From Orientallactaga sibirica (taxonomy: Eukaryota > Chordata > Mammalia > Rodentia > Dipodidae), in the NCBI GenBank assembly GCA_036365145.1, contig JAEOAD010000040.1, positions 9,754,501 through 9,818,500 of the forward strand: DNA of 64,000 nt, read 5' to 3'. Positions 24,086 to 34,974 of this stretch are shown one piece after another. Position numbers and translations under genes: made by a program. Under the pieces are notes generated by a model. It did not search any database and was not told the origin of the DNA. It was given only the letters and a program-made list of their open reading frames with translations. Within the stretch, counting starts at the first letter, position 1, and each line of letters starts with the position of its first letter.

Positions 24086-24582
24086 ACTAGTCTATTTCAG
24101 TGATGGGCTCTTAAGAGCCTCTGGTTCTCTGCTTTGGTAGGTGTTGAGGGTCTCCAGCATCTGTCTCCTTCATCCTGGTGCTGATTGTCAGGCTCACCAT
24201 GGAAACAGAACTCGCTCACCACACCCATCCTTCTGTGGTTTCAGCTGGGGCCTGGCTGATGTGTGGTGGGTAGTTTATCTCCTCCGGTCTCACTACCTTC
24301 TGAAAAAGAAAAGCAGATTATCCAACAAAGAGTGAGATTCACACAGGTTAAATGGGATAAGCATCATTAATTTAGAGATAATTTGATGGATGTAGGCCCT
24401 CTTTTCGCCCAAAATTAGTGGGAGCTTCACACTGAGATCAAAATCATTGTATATGGAAGACCTGTGACCCCAATGGGAGGGCCTCCTTTGAAAAGGGGGC
24501 AGGGATGAGGGAAAGGATGGTATCAACATGAGATGTATCCATACTAAGTATGTCCATAAGTAATAAAAAATTAAAAAGTAAG
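24086..24582 (+). mobile_element. L1 3' end with 5' inversion (twin priming), copy A
   Basis: The left part (about 24,100-24,445) is antisense L1 3' UTR: CATCCTGGTGCTGATTGTCA, TTTCAGCTGGGGCCTGGCTG, ATCCAACAAAGAGTGAGATT. The right part (about 24,465-24,582) is the sense L1 terminus: GGGATGAGGGAAAGGATGGT, ATCAACATGAGATGTATCCA, then an AT-rich tail, matching the sense copy at 15.58-15.66 kb. An inverted 5' segment joined to a sense 3' segment is the signature of twin-primed L1 insertion. AAAAAGTAA at 24,077-24,085 and 24,573-24,581 may be the target duplication, but it is short and A-rich. Confidence 0.75.
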
Positions 24583-24980
24583 TTTAGTACATATGTCTTC
24601 TCATCAACTAATACATTCCACATACCAATGCACTTTGATAGATACCATTCAAGATGTGCTATGTTCCAAATAAAGCAGTGAATCAAAGCTAGATGATGCA
24701 TAACAAGGAAATTTAATAATTTCACTGTATTACAGACATAGATTTTGAAACAACTGCTTCAATATTTTGTTTCTATGGCAATCATCTGGGCTCTAAATAG
24801 AACCTTATTATACAGACCATTTTTTTTTTTGAGTTGTAGGTGTTATAATGAAAATCTCCCTGTGTTTTCCTCTGTAATGTATAAGAAGTGCATAAGAATA
24901 AAACATTGATAAACAAAATGTTAAAAAAAACAGTCTTCTAGTCAATTGAAAGTGAGATGCTTCATGATATTAGTTGCTTT

Positions 24981-25006
24981 AAAAAAAAAAAAAAAAAAAA
25001 AAAAAG
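24981..25006. repeat. Poly(A) run, copy B
   Basis: Counterpart of the A run at 19,088-19,114 but slightly shorter and lacking the preceding GT. Confidence 0.95.
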
Positions 25007-26543
25007 CACCAACAGTGTAGCTTTCATAGGAAGAAAAAAGAGAATGAATGAAGCAAATTGCTTTTCTACTTAAACTAAAGCCTCATCAGATAAATAAAAT
25101 CCAGTAATAGGAAGTGATAGAAGGAAACCAAACAAAATATGCAGGAAGCTGCAACATATCTGAGCAATCTGTATTGCCTTATGGGAGAGTTAACTTCAGC
25201 ATTAATATCAGGAGGAAGACAACCTATATAGGATAACAGGACAATATCAAGCCAATTGCTATGGTAGCATTTTCAAGGTAGAAGATAGAGCACAGTTAGG
25301 AAATATACTGGAAATGGTGACCTCTCTAACTCGACAAGCAGCAAGCTGTAGCCCACAGAACATGCCGTTGAGATGCGTGAGGAAGGACACGATAGAGCAA
25401 ACAAGATGAGAACACTCACTAATGGTTAAGAACTAGGGCAACAGGTTTAGAAGTTAAGGTAAGGAGAAATCAAACAAACAAGAAAATTAGAGAGTAAACT
25501 CTAGTTAGTATCATTCCTTCCTTAGAAGTTTTTGTCACAGTATGCATGGTTGTCAGTGTAGCAGAAAATGCTAAGGTGTTAAATTGCTTTTATTAAAGAG
25601 GTTGAATGTCTAGAAGTACCAAAATCAGGCAGAAGGATAGAGAAAAAAAATTACCCATTGATAAGATAGTTACAACTAGCATATTTTTCTGATGAGAAAG
25701 CTATCATTTCAACAGAAAATAATGATGCATATGAAGACAGATATTTCATATTTTACAGCAAAATGCAAAGTATAAAGTACAAGCAGCTCTCCTGGGCTGA
25801 AGAATTCTTTGCAAAGTCAAATGTCTTCATGTAAAACATTACTTAAAGTATTAACTTGAAGAAGTGTTGACAGTGTGTACTAAGAGGACTACCTGTGATA
25901 GAAAATGATTTTAAAAATGGTGAAAACTACACAAATGTGCTTTTCTCAACCGGTCACAGTGGTAACAATGTGATGGAAGTCAGTAGAGTTAGGAGATATA
26001 ATTAAAATCCAGGCTATGCGGCAAGAGGATTTGAAGAACACAAGAGAAATAGCGGAAGTGAAATTATTTCAAGGCACCAAGAAAGGGAGATTCTGATTGT
26101 CATAAGTTGATTGAATCAGGAATTGAGAAGGAAAGTACAAGATGTTGACTGTGGTTGCACAGTTGACTCATGAATAGAAAACGTGCTTTGAGATTTTGTG
26201 TTGAGCTGCCTCAGAGACATTCCAGTGCAAATGTCCAATAGGTGTTAGATGGGTTAGCAGAGAATTCTAAATTATATCCACAAGGCTTTAGACACATTTA
26301 ATCATGTGTTGCTGTTAGACACATAGAGTGTGGTGCACGTGCTAAATAGACCAGACTACGAGATGTCATTGACAGAGATATCTCTACTCAAAGAGCTGGC
26401 TTGTAATCTGCTGGGCAAGGATACAACCACTCAGAGTTAGAGTTGAACGCTGACGACCATGACAAATTACATCCCGTCTATAATTCCCCTAAAAGGGAAC
26501 ATTCTCAGCACTGGTTTGAACATATTGTGGACAAACTGGATTC

Positions 26544-26953
26544 AAAAAGGAAAGACTTGAAAATAGGAAGGAAAGAAGGAATAGGAGAGAGAGGAAAAGA
26601 GGAGGAGAAAGGAAAGAAGAAAAGAGGAAGGAAAAAGGAAATGAAAGGAAAGGAAAAAGAAATAAAGGAGCTAAGAAGCATGGAAAGAGGGAAGGTAGAA
26701 GGGAGGGAAGTAAAGAGGGAAGGAAGGAAGAAAGGAAGGAAGGAAGGTTAGAAACAGGGAGGGAAGAAGGGCAGGAAGAAAAAAGTGAAGGAAGGAAGCA
26801 AGGAAGGATAGAAAGAGGACGGGAAGGAGGGTGGGAAGAAAAGAGTGAAAGAAGAATTGAAGGAAGGGAAGGGGAAGGGAGGGAAGGAGGAGGGAGGGAG
26901 GGGAGGGAGGAAGGGAGGAAGGAAGGAAGGAAGGAAGGAAGGAAGGAAGGAAA
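26544..26953 (+). repeat. GGAA-rich polypurine tract, copy B
   Basis: Same tract as at 20,652-21,055. The last third differs: this copy has GGGAAGGGGAAGGGAGGGAA-type units where copy A has GAAGGGAAGAAGGAAGGGAG-type units. This is the most divergent part of the duplication. Confidence 0.96.
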
Positions 26954-27081
26954 CTTAGCCAGTTGTGTTGCAGTGGTGTATGTCCAGCACTCTGCAGGCT
27001 GAGGCAGGAGAATCATTAATCCAAGGCCAGCCAAGGGTTATACAGCAAGACATTGTCTCAAACAACTAAACAAGTAAACAA
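26954..27081 (+). mobile_element. Degenerate B1-like SINE, copy B
   Basis: Identical in layout to the copy at 21,056-21,183. Confidence 0.7.
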
Positions 27082-27260
27082 TAACAACAGCGACATCAAC
27101 ACAAGAGCTAAAGCAATGATATATTATCATAGTCTATTTTGAAAGTTTATGATGATTTTCTACTACAAAGGTCATATAGCCAAGTACATGAGGTATAGGA
27201 AACAAAATAACTTACTTATAGACATTTATAATATGCATAGTAAATATGAAGTATTCTAGC

Positions 27261-27261
<1 letters not shown>

Positions 27262-27299
<38 letters not shown>

Positions 27300-27302
27300 T
27301 GT
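27262..27302. repeat. (GT)n microsatellite, copy B
   Basis: Counterpart of the run at 21,364-21,405, slightly shorter. Confidence 0.95.
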
Positions 27303-28285
27303 ACTGATATTAAATTTCTTGTCCTTTCTTCTGCAAAGAGAAGAATGCACTCTTCCAATTAGACATTGTCCTATCAGTTTTTGCAATGCCGTGACGGCCT
27401 ATTTTTCCGTCTTTTCCTCCAGTTTCATCTTGTCTGCTCCTTCTTGCCTTTTACGTTTCTACTTATCAGTCCCTTGTTCAGAGATGCATCCTGTGACCCA
27501 GCCCTCACAGCTAGGTCAGGTCATGTATGTCCATGGAATCCTACTGTTATTCAGCTCCTTGAGAATTCCCCAACATGCGATTATCAACTTATTAGCACAA
27601 GAGATTCACATGAAAATGACTTGGCCCAAAGCTTACCAACGAGCTTGAGAGTACAAGTAAAATGACAATTTGATTGAAAGTCAGTATTTCGTCACAGGAT
27701 TTATTTTGTAACTTTGGTGATTTTGGCACACATAAAGGTCACGTTCAGCTCCTCATGAATCACACATCTTGCTCATTCTTTCAGTAATTATTTATGATTT
27801 TTTTTATCCAGCTAATTGTTTTTCTCATTTTCAGCCAATCATCCTGTGTTATGACATTTGTAATTGTAAAATGTTGACATATTTTATAGGAGTAGTTCAA
27901 ACAAATCAGAGGATCAGACATCGCATGTGAGATGAGAAGATTGCAAATGTGAGCCTGTCTTCCGAGTACTTTGAGAGTTGCATTTCAGAAGATACCCTGA
28001 AACCCAGCATCCCATTGTTGGCACTCACTGTTGGAGCTGTACATCAGCTACAGCTGCTCTGATTAGAAGTCATTATTGTCACATGCACAGTGATGATAAG
28101 AATGGAAAAGCCCAGAAGGGCAGACACAGTTGCCAATAAATATTTAATATTGGTTTTCATTACATGAGGGGTCAATATCAGGGAATTATAAGCATTTGAC
28201 TTCTTTCAACTGAGAAATGAGATGATGATTAATCATTCATGTCCTATGGCCTTGGGATGGAAGATCCCTATGCCATAAAGCAATG

Positions 28286-28457
28286 GGGGCTTCTCTCAGA
28301 GGTCGGTGAGTTTTCTGGCCATGGGGTTCTGACTTTGTTCCCACTACCAGGTAAGAGCTCTCTTCCACTGAGCGGGCCTCCTATCCAATCAGAGGGTAGT
28401 TGGTTACCTGCAAAGGGTACATGCCACTGTTGAACAGGTGTGTACCTGAATACTCAG
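28286..28457 (-). mobile_element. L1 3'-UTR fragment, antisense (copy B)
   Basis: Counterpart of 22,390-22,564. A run of six T is four T here (GAGTTTTCTGGCC). Confidence 0.65.
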
Positions 28458-29126
28458 GATGAGGAATGTTTGTTCTGTGTGTCAATGGACATGTCTGTGA
28501 AATTAACCTGTAAGGACTTCTGCAGAAGAAAGACAACATTATTAATTGAAGTTACATAAAATAGCAAGAGAAAAATGTGACATTTCTCCAGTGGATCAAG
28601 AGTTTAAGTTGTATCAACACTTAAACAATTTTATGTCACGTATATTAATGACATCGTGTCCACTGACTCCAGTACACTAATGCTAACAGCTCAGTAGCCA
28701 GTTAGTAGCTAGCGATGCCCTGACTACTGAAGATCTTCATTAGAAATGGGGTGGCGGGGACTTAAGAAGACACACCTGAATTACAATTATTTTATTGATT
28801 CCCACTTTCAATGACAAAACTACCTTAAATATTTCAAACAAACAATAAAAGCAGACAAAATCTAACTGAAGATCACAGTTAATATCCTACTGACCAGAGA
28901 TACCTGGTCAGGTATGCTTAACATCTCACAGGTGTGTCCCTGGGAAAGTCTGTTTAAGTGAGACTCTACAACATAATGGCAGTGCACGTTAATTCATATT
29001 TTAAAGATTTTATTTTTATTTATTTATTTATGTATTTGAGACAGAGTGATGGAGAGAAAGAGTGAGAATTTAATTAATATTTTAAATAATATTAATCTAA
29101 GTTTATATTTTTCTTTTTTAAAAAAA

Positions 29127-29160
29127 GCTTTCCTTTTCATTATTTATTTATTTATTAGAG

Positions 29161-29206
<46 letters not shown>

Positions 29207-29459
29207 AGCATGCCAAGGCCTCTAGCCACTGCAAACAAACTCCAGACACATGTGCCACCATGTGCATCTGGTTTATGTGGGAGAGAAAGAGAAAAACAAT
29301 GGGTGCACCATGACCTCCAGCCATTGCCAATGAACTCCAGATGCATGAACCACCTTGTGCATCTGGCTTACGTGAGTACTGTGGAATTGAGCATCAAACC
29401 GGGGTCCTTAGGCTTCACAAGCAAGCATTTCACCACAAGCAAGCCATCCCTCCAGCCCC
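29127..29459 (-). mobile_element. B2-like SINE with doubled middle, antisense (copy B)
   Basis: Counterpart of 23,240-23,558. The GA microsatellite inside it (about 29,162-29,203) is roughly 14 bases longer than in copy A; the rest is essentially unchanged. Confidence 0.85.
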
Positions 29460-29780
29460 TAAGATTACATTTTCCCTTGTAGTCATCCTTGTCTCTAGAG
29501 AATGTTTGCCCCCTGGAGTCTGTCATATCTCAGTGCCCTTTCCTCACATGGCTAAGTTGGCAGGAAGCACAGCAGCTGTGTTTTGATAATGGTCGTAGCT
29601 CACCACAATTCACACCATCAGCTAAGAGCACGATGCTTTGCAAAGTGGCCTGTGACATCCTAAACTCATTTACATTTTATCATACATTAATTCAGTATTT
29701 TGCTGCATTTTTTGATGTAATTGTATGAACAATGAGTTTGAAACAATCTTACCATGCTTTTGTTTTTTTAGTACAATTCT

Positions 29781-29986
29781 TGGACTAGAAAGATAGCTGG
29801 GCAGTCAAAGTCACTTGCTTCCAAAGCCTGATCACCAGGGATTGATTCCCCAGTGGTCACATACAGCCAGATGCAGAAGGTAGCACAATCATCCGGTGTT
29901 CGTTTGCTGTTTTGAGAGGCCTGGGCATGCTCATTCATTCTTACTTTCTGTCTCTCCTTGTAATAAATAAATCTAATAAAAAGTAA
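29781..29986 (+). mobile_element. Degenerate B2-like SINE (copy B)
   Basis: Counterpart of 23,880-24,085 with no visible difference over its length. Confidence 0.85.
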
Positions 29987-30485
29987 ACTAGTCTATTTCA
30001 GTGATGGGCTCTTAAGAGCCTCTGGTTCTCTGCTTTGGTAGGTGTTGAGGGTCTCCAGCATCTGTCTCCTTCATCCTGGTGCTGATTGTCAGGCTCACCA
30101 TGGAAACAGAACTCGCTCACCACACCCATCCTTCTGTGGTTTCAGCTGGGGCCTGGCTGATGTGTGGTGGGTAGTTTATCTCCTCCGGTCTCACTACCTT
30201 CTGAAAAAGAAAAGCAGATTATCCAACAAAGAGTGAGATTCACACAGGTTAAATGGGATAAGCATCATTAATTTAGAGATAATTTGATGGATGTAGGCCC
30301 TCTTTTCGCCCAAAATTAGTGGGAGCTTCACACTGGAGATCAAAATCATTGTATATGGAAGACCTGTGACCCCAATGGGGAGGGCCTCCTTTGAAAAGGG
30401 GGCAGGGATGAGGGAAAGGATGGTATCAACATGAGATGTATCCATACTAAGTATGTCCATAAGTAATAAAAAAATTAAAAAGTAA
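29987..30485 (+). mobile_element. L1 3' end with 5' inversion, copy B
   Basis: Counterpart of 24,086-24,582. Single-base indels distinguish it: CACTGGAGATC for CACTGAGATC, CAATGGGGAGG for CAATGGGAGG, and one extra A in the tail. Confidence 0.75.
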
Positions 30486-30794
30486 GTTTAGTACATATGT
30501 CTTCTCATCAACTAATACATTCCACATACCAATGCACTTTGATAGATACCATTCAAGATGTGCTATGTTCCAAATAAAGCAGTGAATCAAAGCTAGATGA
30601 TGCATAACAAGGAAATTTAATAATTTCACTGTATTACAGACATAGATTTTGAAACAATGTATCAAAGATGTGTTTTCATAAAAAAAAAATCTATTGGGCA
30701 GCCACCAAGTGCCAGCTAGGTTCATAAGAAAACTATAGAATAATGAAATATTTTGCCTTAAGAAAGTAGTGAAGCTAAAAGATAACACCAGTCT

Positions 30795-31010
30795 GGGCTG
30801 GAGAGATGGCTTAGTGGTTAAGGCGTTTGCCTGCAAAGCCAAAGGACTCTGGTTCAATTCCCCAGAACCCACATTAGCTAGCTGCACAAGGTGGTGCATG
30901 CATCTGGAGTTCTTTTGCAATGACTGGAGGCCCTGGTGCACCCACTCTCTCCCTTTTTCTCCCCCTCTTTCTCTCTGTCAAGTAATTAAACAAAAATAAA
31001 AAATATAAGA
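30795..31010 (+). mobile_element. tRNA-derived B2-like SINE
   Basis: Full-length copy: GGGCTGGAGAGATGGCTTAG, GGCGTTTGCCTGCAAAGCCA, GCTGCACAAGGTGGTGCATG, CCCTCTTTCTCTCTGTCAAG and an A-rich tail. It lies about 140 bases beyond the end of duplication copy B. Confidence 0.95.
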
Positions 31011-31477
31011 AAACAACATAATGAATGATGTATTCCCCAGTTGAAGCATGTTTAATACACAATGCAAGTCGTGGAGAAGTGGGCAGGTTAGCAATAACAG
31101 CTCTTCTCTACACATTCCCGCAGCCATGGAGCCACAGAGCCTGCCATTCCCACCAAGGACTTTGAACACTAGCATTGGAAGAATATTCTGATCAGCGAGA
31201 AAGAGAATGAGGTTGGGACACATTAGGACCACTGGGCCTGGCTTGGGAGTTGAGCATCTTACTTCACCTCATGTCCCCTTACCTGCAGCTCAGTCACATG
31301 AGCTCCCTTAACAGAAAACAGGTCTAGGAACCACACCATAGTTAATGACTCCTTGAACTATGAATTTTTGCCATGCTGTGTTTTTCCTGAATGATTTACA
31401 TTTGTAAACTTATTTACACAAGGCCTATAAGTGCAGGCAGGATCTTAGTTCTCTCTTATTTTATCGAAGAACTGCTA

Positions 31478-31602
31478 GGATTATCTTGCATGGTGGTACA
31501 TGACTATACTCCCAGCACTCAGCAGGCAGAAGCAGAAGGATCCTGAGTTCAAGGTCAGCCAGAGTTAATGATACCTATATTTGAAACAAATGAAAAATAG
31601 AA
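31478..31602 (+). mobile_element. Degenerate B1-like SINE
   Basis: TTGCATGGTGGTACATGACT, CTCCCAGCACTCAGCAGGCA and AGTTCAAGGTCAGCCAGAGT keep B1 order. It ends in an A-rich tail (AAATGAAAAATAGAAAC). Confidence 0.8.
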
Positions 31603-34075
31603 ACAAGCAAACAAAAAGAAGTCAGAAATAAAGAATGAACATTTAAGTAACTTTGTGAAGGTCATATCATTAGAATATGAACAAACAAGCATGTGTTATT
31701 TATGCTAAGTCACTGTGACACTGCCCAGTGTTCCTCACAGAACAGTATAATTCTGTATCAGCTCTACAACAGGAGCTGGTTGGATGAACATTTACTCACT
31801 AGCTTCTATTCATGCAGAAGAGGCAAATGGTTTCTTAGAGGTAGTCTCCAAAATTTGATGCATCTGTCCACAAAACGTTCTCAAGGCACTTTCCAAAGAC
31901 AGATGATGGCTTCAATGGTATTGTTTTGAGAGTCCCATCACCAACATGTTATAAGACGATATTGCACGATTAGCAGTATTTCTGCCTATTTCACTATTTA
32001 GTGTAATCCTTAATCAATAAATGAAACTCTAAATAAATATAAAGGCAGCTTACCTACTCTTCATTTAAAACACTGCTGGGGGCAGGGGTTGGGGGGGGGA
32101 CTGGAATGCCAGACATCCTGGAGACAGTGTATTGAAGGCTTGTCTCTGAGTAAATCAATGGATTCATGCCTTGAAACCAGTTCAAGAAAACATTTGTACC
32201 AATCCATGGAAGAGCACGGAAGGCACCACTGTAATGGGAGGCCTTCAGTGAGCGAGGTCAGCCATTCTTGTACTTTGTGTTTACTGTCTAATACGAACGT
32301 TAACCAAGATGTCTTCCCGGGTCATCTCTTCTCAGCCTTTCTGGGGAGGTAAGCTCCATTCTGTGTGACTCCCTTCACAACAAAAAGCATTTATTGATTT
32401 CACTGCAGACAGCCAATTGCAACCTTGGAGTCTGGGCTCAGTCCACCAAGCATGAATCTTAACTGCATTCATTGAAGGCCATGGAGTCATTGTTTTACAG
32501 GGATAATTTAGGCATCAGGATTATATACATATGGTAGTGACTAACATATTTTTACTTCCTAAAAATTTATATGTAATTGTGGTAAAGATACTTTGATTTT
32601 ACCTGTGGTACTCCCTGATTTTCAGTGTTTGTTTGAAATATGTCAATTATCATTTGTGTTGCCTTTAATGCAATCTGAAGAAAGCATCATACAGTCTGTC
32701 AGCCCTAAAGTCAGGTTCAAGAGATTCGGGAAGATCGGTAAGGCGGTCCACTCTTTTCTGTTGAGTTGAAGCAGTGAGGATGGGAGGCACAATTACCACT
32801 TCCATTGGACTTTCAACATTTGTTTACTTATTGACTCAAAAGACATTTGTGCAATCCCTGCCAAGTGCCTATCTTAAACACCTGGGAGACAAAAAATGAA
32901 CAAGATACACATAAATTCTGAAAAATTTAGCTCTAATTATTACACAGAGAACAGTATTCACATTTGAAATAAACCAGAAATTAGAGGATTAATGTTTTGT
33001 AGTATCATTTGTATCTTAGGACCATGGCAAAGAAGTTCATCCTGCCATGAAAAATTCTATTTAACCATTCAATACATTTCTTTTTTAAGTAGTTTCTGTG
33101 AAGGCTCAATTAATACTAACAGATTTACATTTATTTTTATTATAAAGACCAGTTCAGCTTCAAAGATGGCTTTCACAATTGATCCTGGCATTGTGAATTT
33201 TCATGTTTTAAGTTTCTTCTTACAGCTGCCTTGTATTTTTAGTCTGTTTTAGTCATCTTTAGTTCTGTTTAAAATGTTAGTGATTGCCCGATGGACTCCA
33301 TGAAATTATTTGGAGAAGTGAAATGTATTAATTCATTTGCATACCTAGTATCTATAATATATTAATTCATTTGTGTACCTACTATCTAGAACTTGGGGGG
33401 AAATGACAAAGAAAACTTTGGCATATATAGATTCAGTCATTTTTGATTGCAACACATCTATTTTATTCTGATTAAAGTATAATCTATAATTGACCACAAA
33501 CATATCATTCTCTGTCTTCACTATGATTTGCAGTGTTTGAATGCAGAGTTTACTTGATGTCTTCAGGCTTTTTTTGCTTACCGACAATGTTATTTCAGAC
33601 AAAGCACCATGCCTCAGTAAGCTAATTTTAAACCTAATATACCATTACATAATGGTGTTTTGCTAATCATGGTTACAATACCCTTTTTAATTTCCACTGA
33701 AGCTGCATGCTTTTAGGTATGATATTATGCTTGCTGTCATGGAAAACAAGCTTAATTCAAACTGCAGATTGATATATGGCTGATTTTAGGCAGTGGAATT
33801 ACGATATGATTATAAATGACTTATTCTTTGAAATTCTTAATGACAATTTTCATGCATATACATTACATATTGTGATTATAACCCTTCTCATGACTTATTT
33901 TTTTCTGCAGAAATGGACACTAAATTTCAACACCTTTCTCTATTTTTTAAGTATGTTCTTTAATTATTAAACAATCAAAAAATGTGAAATGATAATACTT
34001 GCAAATGATTCTAATTTATTGACAGAAACTAATTTGTTTAAATGTTCTATTATATAAGTTTAGACAGCATCTACT
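31603..34075. other. Single-copy AT-rich DNA, no gene seen
   Basis: No interspersed repeat recognised. Frames of 78-87 residues at 31.7-32.35 and 33.0-33.25 kb resemble no known protein. A 34-base tandem duplication sits at 33,324-33,389. Confidence 0.4.
33324..33389. repeat. 34-base tandem duplication
   Basis: GTATTAATTCATTTGCATAC begins one unit and ATATTAATTCATTTGTGTAC the next, with period 34. The copies differ at a few positions, so the duplication is not recent. Confidence 0.85.
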
Positions 34076-34089
34076 TTTCCTGATTTAAT

Positions 34090-34352
34090 TTTTTTAATTA
34101 TTATTATTTTATTTATTTTTGGAGAGACACAGAGACAGACAGAGAGGGAGAGGGAGACAGATAGAGATGGGCTCGCCAGCAGTCCCTCAGCTGCTGTGAA
34201 TGAAATCCAGATGTGTGCGCCCCCTTGTGGGCAAGTGTGGCATTGCACCCTTGTGTCACTTTGCATCTGGCTAAACGTGGGACCTGAGATTGGAACCGGG
34301 TTTTTAGGCTTAGCAGGCAGGCGCCTTAACCGCAAAGACATCTCTCCAGCCC
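34090..34352 (-). mobile_element. Long-form B2-like SINE, antisense
   Basis: The head is at the right end (CATCTCTCCAGCCC). In the middle, an extra stretch (TGGGCAAGTGTGGCATTGCA, CCCTTGTGTCACTTTGCATC) separates two copies of the CATCTGG/CCAGATG landmark region. The same insert is in the sense copy at 43.05 kb, so this is a subfamily and not a one-off change. TTTCCTGATTTAAT on the left and TTTCCCTGATTTTAAT on the right are a likely target-site duplication. Confidence 0.9.
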
Positions 34353-34559
34353 ATTTTCCCTGATTTTAATAATCATTATAATGTGATATCTTATTCATCC
34401 TATTTATCTGCATTTCTAATAAAATTTCCCTGAGGTTTCCATTAAAACACATAACAGAATATTCCAATCAGTCTACCCTGAGATCAAGAAATAACTATGT
34501 TGCTTTTTCTAGAACTGTTTCTGTCACACAAGAATTTCTGTCTTCTAGATGTAAACCAT

Positions 34560-34932
34560 GCATAGGTAATCTTTATTAATCTTTACTGTCAACTTGAATG
34601 AATTTAGACTCATGATAGGAATACCCTTCTGGATGTATTTGTGTATGTACTTCCAGAAAGACTTACCTGAGGAAGGAAACTTCACTGTTCCGTTGGCTGG
34701 GCTCAACGTGAATAAAGGGGAGAAAGCTGGCTGAGTATCAGCATTTGTTTCTCTCTCTCTGCTTCCTCACTGGAGATACAAGGTGATCAGCCTCTTCACT
34801 CTCCTGCCACCATGCCTTCCCACCATGATGGACTCTGTTCCCTAGAACCACAAGCTGAAAGAAACCCAACCTGTTAAATTGTTGTGTCATATATTGGGTG
34901 TTAGTAATGATGAACGTAACTAAACACATGGC
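34560..34932 (+). mobile_element. Rodent dispersed repeat (URR1/MaLR-like), family unresolved
   Basis: The block opens TAATCTTTACTGTCAACTTG and includes AATAAAGGGGAGAAAGCTGG, CACCATGCCTTCCCACCATG and ATGATGGACTCTGTTCCCTA, ending near AACGTAACTAAACACATGGC. The opening and close recur at 40.14-40.69 kb (TTAATCTTTATTGCCAACAT; AACATAACTAATACA). These are typical of a widespread rodent repeat, but I cannot assign the family from memory with certainty. Confidence 0.6.
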
Positions 34933-34974
34933 CACTACAGTTTTTTCTTAGTGCTTATGATATTGCTTGATGTT

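Larger units (their letters stand above)
18854..24753. repeat. 5.9-kb tandem duplication, copy A
   Basis: This unit is repeated head to tail immediately downstream, starting at 24,754. Matching runs to the whole length, with an offset of 5.89-5.90 kb. The left boundary follows GTAGCTGCCATCA in unique DNA. At the junction, the unit end (ATTTTGAAACAA) is joined directly to CTGCTTCAATATTTTG, with one base of overlap (A). Within the unit are a poly(A) run, single-copy sequence, a GGAA tract, a B1-like relic, (GT)n, two L1 3'-UTR pieces and two SINEs. Differences from copy B are almost all small indels, so the copies are extremely young or one is an assembly artefact. Confidence 0.95.
24754..30657. 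repeat. 5.9-kb tandem duplication, copy B
   Basis: Second copy of the unit at 18,854-24,753. It ends after ATTTTGAAACAA, where sequence departs to unique DNA beginning TGTATCAAAG. Indel differences include CTTTCTCAACC versus CTTTTCTCAACC, GTTAGGGAGA versus GTTAGGAGA, TTTCTCGTCAC versus TTTCGTCAC, and a G run of about 12 versus 4. The GA microsatellite is longer in this copy. Confidence 0.95.

Noticed and set aside
18854..30657. Duplicated unit as a gene cluster or amplified system.
   Set aside because: No coding frame in either copy; all matched short frames are there only because the DNA was copied.
32089..32352. 87-residue plus-strand frame in single-copy DNA.
   Set aside because: No known motif, no convincing splice sites at its edges and no compositional shift.
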